From Paraniabella hibiscisoli (GTDB lineage: Bacteria; Bacteroidota; Bacteroidia; Chitinophagales; Chitinophagaceae), in NCBI RefSeq assembly GCF_022512515.1, contig NZ_JAKWBK010000001.1, positions 2,542,001 through 2,606,000 of the forward strand: a DNA stretch of 64,000 bases, read 5' to 3'. The notes beneath the pieces were generated by a model. That model was not told where the DNA came from, did not search any database, and worked only from the letters and a program-made list of their open reading frames with translations. The position numbers were made by a program, and so were the translations under genes. Below, piece by piece: positions 58,538 to 64,000 of the stretch (positions within the stretch are counted from its first letter, which is position 1; each line of letters opens with the position of its first letter).

Positions 58538-59134
58538 ATTATTAGTAGATAGGTTTTTCAGTTTATACTAACGATAATGCATTTGCTTTTATCGCTTAAA
58601 CGTCACCGGGAATTACCATGGAACAACACTGCCTTTTAACCTGACAAGATAATATGGATAGAGTAAATAGTGTTTCTTGTGTTGAGTAACTTTTTGTTGA
58701 CTAAACATAAATAAAATATTAAGCTTTAGGACGTAATTACATTTAAGTCAAACGGCTTGTTTTGCCGAAGACATCAGCTTTTATTTTAAAGATGGGTTTC
58801 ATAAAGAGGGATGAACTGCTTTCCTTTAAATGTTCCAGAATCTTTTTTAGCAATCACTTCCTGGAAAAAACAATCGGGTATGGATGCCCTTGGTTCTTGC
58901 AACAAAACAGAAGCAATTTGCACTTCGTTTGAAGCACAGGCTGGTTGTTAAGGTTGGGTGAGACGAATAAAACATTTTATGACATGTAAAAGCGATTGGT
59001 TCTATGTGCAAACGTTTGCGCAATAACAAGTATGTTAATTAATTGAATGTTCATTCAAAATATCTTTATGAAGGATATTTTTATGAATGATTGTATCAAG
59101 GTTCGAGCTTATTTTAGTAGATAAGGCCGATATT
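58538..59134. other. Long spacer with hairpin at 59051-59090
   Basis: About 600 bases without a supported gene. The 60-codon minus-strand frame at 58847-59029 shows no domain or start support. A hairpin with TCATTCAAAATATC (59051-59064) and GATATTTTTATGAATGA (59074-59090), with a two-base bulge, lies 45 bases before the LamG-nuclease start and could be an operator or leader structure. Confidence 0.5.
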
Positions 59135-61170
59135 ATGAAGTATATTATTACTGTTGTTATTTCCCTGGTAATAGGATTGCCACTATTTTCCCAGGCTGGC
59201 CACAATAACCAGGCATTATGTCTCGATGGTCGGGATAATAGGGTTTGCACGGGTATCGGTGTTATCCAACCTTCCTGGACACTGGAGGCATGGATTAAAG
59301 GAAATGATACTTCATGGAAAAGCCTGGAGGCTATTTTCGGCGGCGGCGAATACAGTAGCCTGAACATTGCCGATAATTTACCTTTGGCTATCAAAAACGG
59401 GGCAGTTGGAAATGCTCATGCCGGATTATGGTCTCCAGTTATTTTGGATAATAACTGGCACCACGTGGCCCTATCCTGCAACGATACTGTCACCTTACTT
59501 TATCTGGATGGATCAGAAGTAGCGCGGAACCAAATAAGATTCTCCATTCTGCCTGGTGTGCTGGGTGGGCACGAAAAGGAATCAATGACATTTGATGGCT
59601 TAATGGATGAAGTGAGAATATGGAAGCGGGCTATATCGCAGCATGAGCTAAAGCACTGGATGAATCGCACGCTTACATCCGCCCATCCTCATATAAACGA
59701 TCTGGTGGCATACTATAATTTTGATGATCTTACAAATGGTGTTGGAGCAAACTGGGTAGGAAAAGGCTGGCAGCCCTATCATCTCAGAAATGGAAGAGGC
59801 AATTATAAAGCGTCGGCTCCCCTGGCATATACAATGGTTAGTAATAATACAAAGTTTTCCGGTCGAAAGGAGCCTCAGCAATTATTGAATGCTACCGTTA
59901 TTCATAACGAGTGGGATTGTGAACAGGGACATAAAGGATTCCAGGTACTTAAACTGCGGATAGCTATTACCGGCCAGCAAAAGCCTTTACGGCTTAGCGA
60001 ATTAAAACTGGATCTTTCAGGAGTAAGCCATTTGTCTGATATCGAACGCGTACAGGTGTATTATGCCGGCCAAACCGCCACATCAACCATAAGGAAAGAA
60101 CTGTCGGGAAACGGTATTCCAACAGGTACATTATTAAATTTCTCCGGCGCAGGAAAGCCGGTTTTTTTATCACCAGGCATTAACTATTTTATTGTAGCGG
60201 TTGATATTTCAGGAGATGCGGTTCCCGGTGGGCAAATAAAAATAACCGTACCATCATTTCGCATAAATAAGGTTGATTATACTCCGGAACAAACAAATGA
60301 TATCATTGTTCCGCAGGTAACCCCTAGCAGCAAAAAAGCCCGGCAATACTAAAAGTGTTTCAGTGGAATATATGGCATGGCGGGGTTCATTTGGGTAATA
60401 ATGGAGTAGATAAAGTCATCGAAATATTGAAGGCAAGCAACGCAGATATTATTACAATGCAGGAAGCTTACGGCGCTCAGCAGCGCATAGCCGATTCGCT
60501 GGGTTATTTCTTGTATACGCCCGGCCCTAAAGATAACCTGGCGGTGTTCAGCCGGTATAAAATAAACCCTCTTCCACGCTCAAAGAAACCGTTTAATTCT
60601 AACCCGGTTATGATCACCTTACCTGGCGGGAAAGAAGTGCTGGTCAATTCCTCCTGGCTTCGATATAGCACCAACCCTGAGTATACTTCCCTTTATCGGA
60701 ATACAGGATTGAATCCGGATGAGTGGATCGTGCAGGATTCGCTGAATGCATTGGCAGATATCAGGAATATCATTGAAAAGGATACAAAGCCTTTTGTAAA
60801 GGATGATGAAACGGCCGTAATTATCGGGGGCGATTTTAATTCGTGCAGCCACCTGGACTGGACTAAGGAAGCGGCCCCTTTGCACGCAGGATACGGTCCG
60901 GTTGCGTTTCCGGTTTCTCGCTACTTATTAGATGAGGGATATAAAGATGGTTTTCGCGAAGTGCATCCCGATGAAGTAATGCGACCTGAAGGCTCCTGGT
61001 CGCCTATATATGGCCAGTTGCCGAATTGCCGAATTGATTTTTTGTATCACAAGGGGAAATATATTAAATGCCTTGCTTCAAAAATTGTAAGAACGACTCC
61101 CGATATAGATGATATCTGGCCTTCGGATCATGCGGCAGTAATTTCCACTTATGAGATTCTATCTCCCTAG
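59135..61170 (+). CDS. Secreted LamG - sialidase-N - endonuclease/phosphatase fusion (frameshifted)
   Basis: About 678 residues. The signal is MKYIITVVISLVIGLPLFSQ. Residues about 20-240 are a LamG/concanavalin-like domain (SWTLEAWIKGNDTSWKSLEA, ILDNNWHHVALSCNDTVTLL, YLDGSEVARNQI, FDGLMDEVRIWKRAISQHEL). Residues about 260-390 resemble the BNR-repeat sialidase N-terminal domain (LKLDLSGVSHLSDIERVQVY, VFLSPGINYFIVAVDISGDA). After a lost A at about 60340 the chain continues KVFQWNIWHGGVHLGNNGVD into an endonuclease/exonuclease/phosphatase domain: ADIITMQEAYG, AVIIGGDFNSCSHLDW, GQLPNCRIDFLYHKGKYI, DDIWPSDHAAVISTYEI, with the catalytic Asp/Asn/His set. The order suggests a surface or secreted phosphodiesterase on glycan-linked substrate; the substrate is unknown. 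Confidence 0.82.
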
Positions 61171-61224
61171 TTCTTGAAGTTGTTTAAAATGACAAGTAAA
61201 CATCTGTGAAGACTTCAGCATATG

Positions 61225-61488
61225 CCTTAATCTGGCGCCATCACGCAGAATAGAAGGGAGCCCAAAGACAGGATCAATTTAACGGTATCTGTTGATGGAG
61301 AACTAAACAAGCCGATCTGTCGGTATATCCTAACGAAAGGCATCTCTGATTGGGCGCATAGGCCACAGCATACAGGTAATAAGGCAACTCTGATACCCGG
61401 CCATCCTCCTTCTACTGAAAAAGCATTAAATTCGTTCGAATGATCTGTTTGCCCAAATACCGCTTATGCCTCCTTCGTGACCGGCTAT
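61225..61488 (-). pseudogene. Possible WD40-repeat gene remnant
   Basis: The minus strand from 61488 reads IAGHEGGISGIWANRSFERI and, after a frame change near 61430, GRVSELPYYLYAVAYAPNQR, then CLSLGYTDRSACLVLHQQIP, with a stop near 61280. The GHEGGISGI and YAVAYAPNQRCLSLGYTDRS segments look like the GH and strand elements of WD40 repeats. There is no start, no full repeat and two frames, so this is a fragment at best. It ends exactly where the plus-strand hydroxylase homology begins. Confidence 0.3.
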
Positions 61489-62098
61489 TCATCCGGCTGG
61501 AAGGCACATTTCAATACCTCACATTACCGGCGCGAATGGACTGTATTGCCCTTGCGGACACCAGGCGGAAAGGATCCTATTGTCCCGGATCTTATGGGTG
61601 AGCAAAGCTATGCTGATACAGCACATATGCAATATTTCCCATCTGTTGGATCATTGCTCCGTTCTTTCGGCTGTCTGGTGCAGTCGGTTCGCTTTTTGAA
61701 TTTAAAAGTGGGCGCCAGTGTTAAGCCCCACCGCGATCATGAACTGGCATTTGAAATCGGCGAAGCGCGACTCCACTTTCCAATAATCACCAATCCCGAT
61801 GTTACTTTCTCTGTGGAGGATAATCGCCTGAATATGCAACCGGGAGAATGTTGGTACATCAACGCCAACCTCACACCAGGTAAGCAATAACGGGAATACG
61901 GACCGGGTGCACCTGGTAATTGATTGCGTTGTAAACGATTGGTTGCGCGAACTTTTCAGCCTTGCGGTTAAACATACAAAAGCCGATATAGTTGATGTTG
62001 AAAAACAAAAACAAATCATTGAAGCATTGCGGTTACAAAATATACCCACTGCAACGCAACTCGCCAACCAAATGCAACGGGAGCTTGGCACTTTATAA
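61477..62098 (+). pseudogene. 5'-truncated aspartyl/asparaginyl beta-hydroxylase
   Basis: About 205 residues of a 2-oxoglutarate/iron-dependent beta-hydroxylase domain. It begins at WKAHFNTSHYRREWTVLPLR, which is normally about 35-50 residues into the domain. The metal motif is KPHRDHELAFEIGEARLHFP (HRD), with IITNPDVTFSVEDN and NMQPGECWYINANL. After a frame error at about 61885 it continues DRVHLVIDCVVNDWLRELFS and a C-terminal helical tail ending QRELGTL at 62098. The N-terminal strands are absent in all frames upstream; instead a minus-strand WD40-like fragment occupies the sequence. It may be non-functional, or the join may be wrong. Confidence 0.75.
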
Positions 62099-62449
62099 AC
62101 CTTATCCATAAATTGGGGCAGCCTATTTCTTCTTTTATTTTCAACAATAGTGTATCGCGTCAGTCGATAAGTATTCAAATAAAACCTATCCCGCGCGCGC
62201 ACCCCATTGATCGCAATTAGAGATGCGGTTCTCATTTAATTTAAGCGGTGCTTCAACCGGATGACCGCTTACTTACCCATAAAAATGAGACGATCTGACC
62301 TTATTATGGTACGATTTGATCAAGGTGTAATGAGTGATCTGCCTATTTTCACCCTTTCATTAAAATGATTGAGAAACGATCATAAAACGAATGCTGTATC
62401 TGTTCAATCATTTTAATATTCAACCCTAAGTATTATATCGCAAGATCAA
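62099..62449. other. Spacer with 14-base inverted repeat at 62359-62417
   Basis: About 350 bases without a gene. ATTAAAATGATTGA (62359-62372) and TCAATCATTTTAAT (62404-62417) are perfect inverted copies separated by 31 bases, 33 bases before the acyltransferase ATG. The wide gap and AT content argue against a terminator; a two-site operator is possible. Confidence 0.5.
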
Positions 62450-63562
62450 ATGAATTATAACAGCCTTTCTACAAAGCCGCATTATCCTATACTTGATGGT
62501 TTACGCGGTGTTGCGGCCATGATTGTGGTAACTTTTCACCTGGCTGAGCCACTAGGAACGAGCCACCTCGATATCCTGGTGAACCATGGATACCTGGCTG
62601 TGGACTTTTTCTTTTTGTTATCTGGTTTTGTCATTGGCTATGCTTATGACGACCGTTGGAATAAAATGACCATTGGCTCTTTCCTGAAACGACGTGTTGA
62701 ACGGCTTCAACCCATGGTAGTATTGGGGATGACATTGGGCGCGATAGGGTTCTATTTTACCGATTCATCGATCTGGCCCGACATTCATAATGTTCCTCTA
62801 TGGAAAATGTTAGTGGTGATGCTGATCGGTTACACTATCCTACCTATTCCTTTATCGATGGATATCAGGGGATGGCAGGAAATGCACCCGCTGAATAGCG
62901 TAGGCTGGTCATTGTTCTTCGAGTATATTGCTAATATCCTCTATGCTATCGGTATCAGGAAGTTCTCCAATACGGCTTTAAGCATCTTGCTTCTGATCGC
63001 TGCTGCCGCGCTCGCGCATCTGGCAATCACCAGTCCTAACGGGGATTTGAGTGGTGGCTGGACATTGAATGGCGAACACATGCGTATTGGTATTACGCGC
63101 ACGATATACCCTTTCTTTGCGGGCTTGCTGCTATCAAGGGTAGCTAAGCCCACGCGTATTAAACATGCGTTTTTATGGTGCAGCCTGCTGGTTGCGTTGG
63201 TATTGTATATGCCGCGTATTGGTGGCGCCGATAATCTTTGGATGAATGGTATTTATGAGTCGGTATGTATTATCGTTATTTTTCCGCTGATTGTTTATAT
63301 GGGTGCCAGTGGTGTTCTACACAGCAAAACTGAAAACAAGATATGCAAATTCCTGGGCGATATATCCTATCCCCTTTACCTGGTGCATTATCCGATCGTC
63401 TATTTTTATGTAGCCTGGATCAATGATAATAAAGGCACCACTATTGAGCAAGCCTGGCCTTATGCCATACTGATCTTAGTGGGCAGTGTTATTCTTGCTT
63501 ACGCCAGCTTAAAATGGTATGATGAGCCGGTTCGCAAATGGCTAAGGAAGAAATGGGGATAG
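62450..63562 (+). CDS. Acyltransferase 3 family membrane protein
   Basis: A 370-residue integral membrane protein, OafA/YrhL type, with about 10-11 helices. The N-terminus holds the conserved LDGLRGVAAMIVVTFHLAEP with the catalytic His, followed by YLAVDFFFLLSGFVIGYAYD (the f-l-SGF motif) and SFLKRRVERLQPMVVLGM (the R-x-x-R-l-x-P motif). LNSVGWSLFFEYIANILYAI and FLGDISYPLYLVHYPIVYFY are further family markers. Such enzymes O-acetylate or succinylate surface sugars or antibiotics. The gene is intact. It may be controlled by the upstream inverted repeat. Confidence 0.93.
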   Translation: MNYNSLSTKPHYPILDGLRGVAAMIVVTFHLAEPLGTSHLDILVNHGYLAVDFFFLLSGFVIGYAYDDRWNKMTIGSFLKRRVERLQPMVVLGMTLGAIGFYFTDSSIWPDIHNVPLWKMLVVMLIGYTILPIPLSMDIRGWQEMHPLNSVGWSLFFEYIANILYAIGIRKFSNTALSILLLIAAAALAHLAITSPNGDLSGGWTLNGEHMRIGITRTIYPFFAGLLLSRVAKPTRIKHAFLWCSLLVALVLYMPRIGGADNLWMNGIYESVCIIVIFPLIVYMGASGVLHSKTENKICKFLGDISYPLYLVHYPIVYFYVAWINDNKGTTIEQAWPYAILILVGSVILAYASLKWYDEPVRKWLRKKWG

Positions 63563-63628
63563 GAGAGGTGCTAAGGGGTGTTTTATAAACTTTGCCTGAA
63601 CTTGCAACATCGCCATTGGTTCCTGAAC

Positions 63629-63636
63629 TATATTTG
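63629..63636 (+). promoter_or_regulatory. -7 box of the final response regulator gene
   Basis: TATATTTG is an exact TAnnTTTG, 11 bases before the ATG at 63648, implying a very short leader. TTG at 63602-63604 is a possible -33 element. Confidence 0.5.
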
Positions 63637-63647
63637 TGCTCTCTATT

Positions 63648-64000
63648 ATGTCCAGTAAAATATTGATCATAGACGACGAAGAGAAACTTCGCACGCTTTT
63701 AGCCCGAATTATAAGTATTGAAGGTTTTGAAGTGCTGCAGGCTCCCAATGCCAAAACGGCTTTAAAGAAGCTGGAAACGGATCCTGTTGATATCGTGATC
63801 AGCGATGTGAAGCTGCCGGATGCTAACGGTGTGGAGCTGGTGCAAACCATCAAAGAAAAATATAAGACCGTTGAAGTGATACTGCTGACAGCTTATGGAA
63901 ATATCCCGGATGGCGTACAAGCCATTAAGAACGGGGCATTTGACTATATTACCAAAGGAGACGATAATAACAAGATATTGCCCATGCTGAGCAGGGCCGC
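63648..64000 (+). CDS. Response regulator, probably NtrC family (partial)
   Basis: The first 117 residues of a response regulator, cut by the window end. The receiver domain is complete: KILIIDDEEKLRTLLARIIS with the acidic pair DD, IVISDVKLPDANGVELVQTI with the phospho-acceptor Asp, VILLTAYGNIPDGVQAIKNG and AFDYITKGDDNNKIL with the conserved Lys. The TAYGNIPDGVQAIKNGAFDY stretch is typical of NtrC-type sigma-54 activators, so an AAA+ domain and Fis helix-turn-helix probably follow; this cannot be seen. It begins 85 bases after the acyltransferase, with its own -7 box. Confidence 0.85.
   Translation, partial: MSSKILIIDDEEKLRTLLARIISIEGFEVLQAPNAKTALKKLETDPVDIVISDVKLPDANGVELVQTIKEKYKTVEVILLTAYGNIPDGVQAIKNGAFDYITKGDDNNKILPMLSRA

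Noticed and set aside
58847..59029. 60-codon minus-strand frame in the spacer after tRNA-Lys
   Set aside because: No domain, no start context and no operon partner.

Overview
The window comes from a Bacteroidota chromosome, most likely Chitinophagaceae or a close relative. Supporting signs are several exact copies of the Bacteroidota -7 promoter box TAnnTTTG, atpD-atpC standing apart from the rest of the ATP synthase genes, DUF2130, DUF5362, DUF4197 and DUF6438 proteins, a short epsilon subunit and a fused MoaC-MoaB. Placement below phylum level is inference. No insertion sequence, prophage, CRISPR array or rRNA is visible. There is one tRNA, tRNA-Lys(CUU).

The main caveat is sequence quality. 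More than 30 otherwise intact genes, including atpD, dnaX and the pyruvate dehydrogenase E2 gene, are broken by one-base losses, nearly always in A/T or G/C runs. Restoring one base in the run rejoins the conserved protein. I read these as uncorrected sequencing errors, not decay, and give each gene its full span with the frameshift noted.

Layout. 1-6.7 kb: partial ABC exporter, DUF6438 protein, small lipoprotein, retropepsin-fold protein lacking both catalytic Asp, YifB ATPase, Uma2 protein, YceI. 6.8-10.6 kb: tight operon of UbiA prenyltransferase, type III polyketide synthase, methyltransferase and FAD oxidoreductase, probably a small prenylated-polyketide pathway. 10.7-15.4 kb: META lipoprotein, CoA-binding protein, aceF, dnaX. 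15.6-21.2 kb: small lipoprotein, Trp-rich repeat protein, two ferritin-like proteins, anti-sigma/ECF sigma pair, GNAT-like protein. 21.2-25.1 kb: L,D-transpeptidase, atpD, atpC. 25.2-36.2 kb: mixed envelope and housekeeping genes (DUF2147, a truncated response regulator, DUF5362, DUF4197, YqgE, histidine kinase, dcd, phosphopantetheinyl transferase, DUF2130, SH3 and BON proteins).

36.3-55.7 kb is a nearly self-contained nitrate-assimilation and molybdenum-cofactor island: Crp/Fnr regulator, SUMT for siroheme, nirB, nirD, small outer-membrane-like protein, narK, a nitrate reductase fused to an FAD/BFD electron-input module, a NirA-like protein fused to rubredoxin, then mobA, a MOSC protein, moaA, moeA, a TauE/SafE permease, a molybdopterin-fold secreted protein, moaD, moeB-rhodanese, moaE and fused moaCB. 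Together these could import nitrate, build siroheme and Moco, and reduce nitrate to ammonium.

55.7-64 kb: ABC-F ATPase, DUF3347 protein whose stop codon lies inside tRNA-Lys, a secreted LamG/sialidase-N/endonuclease-phosphatase fusion, a 5'-truncated beta-hydroxylase next to a WD40-like remnant, an acyltransferase, and the start of a response regulator. Two places (about 27.47 and 61.49 kb) have head-to-head genes that both lack their N-termini, so each is a deletion/inversion scar or an assembly misjoin.
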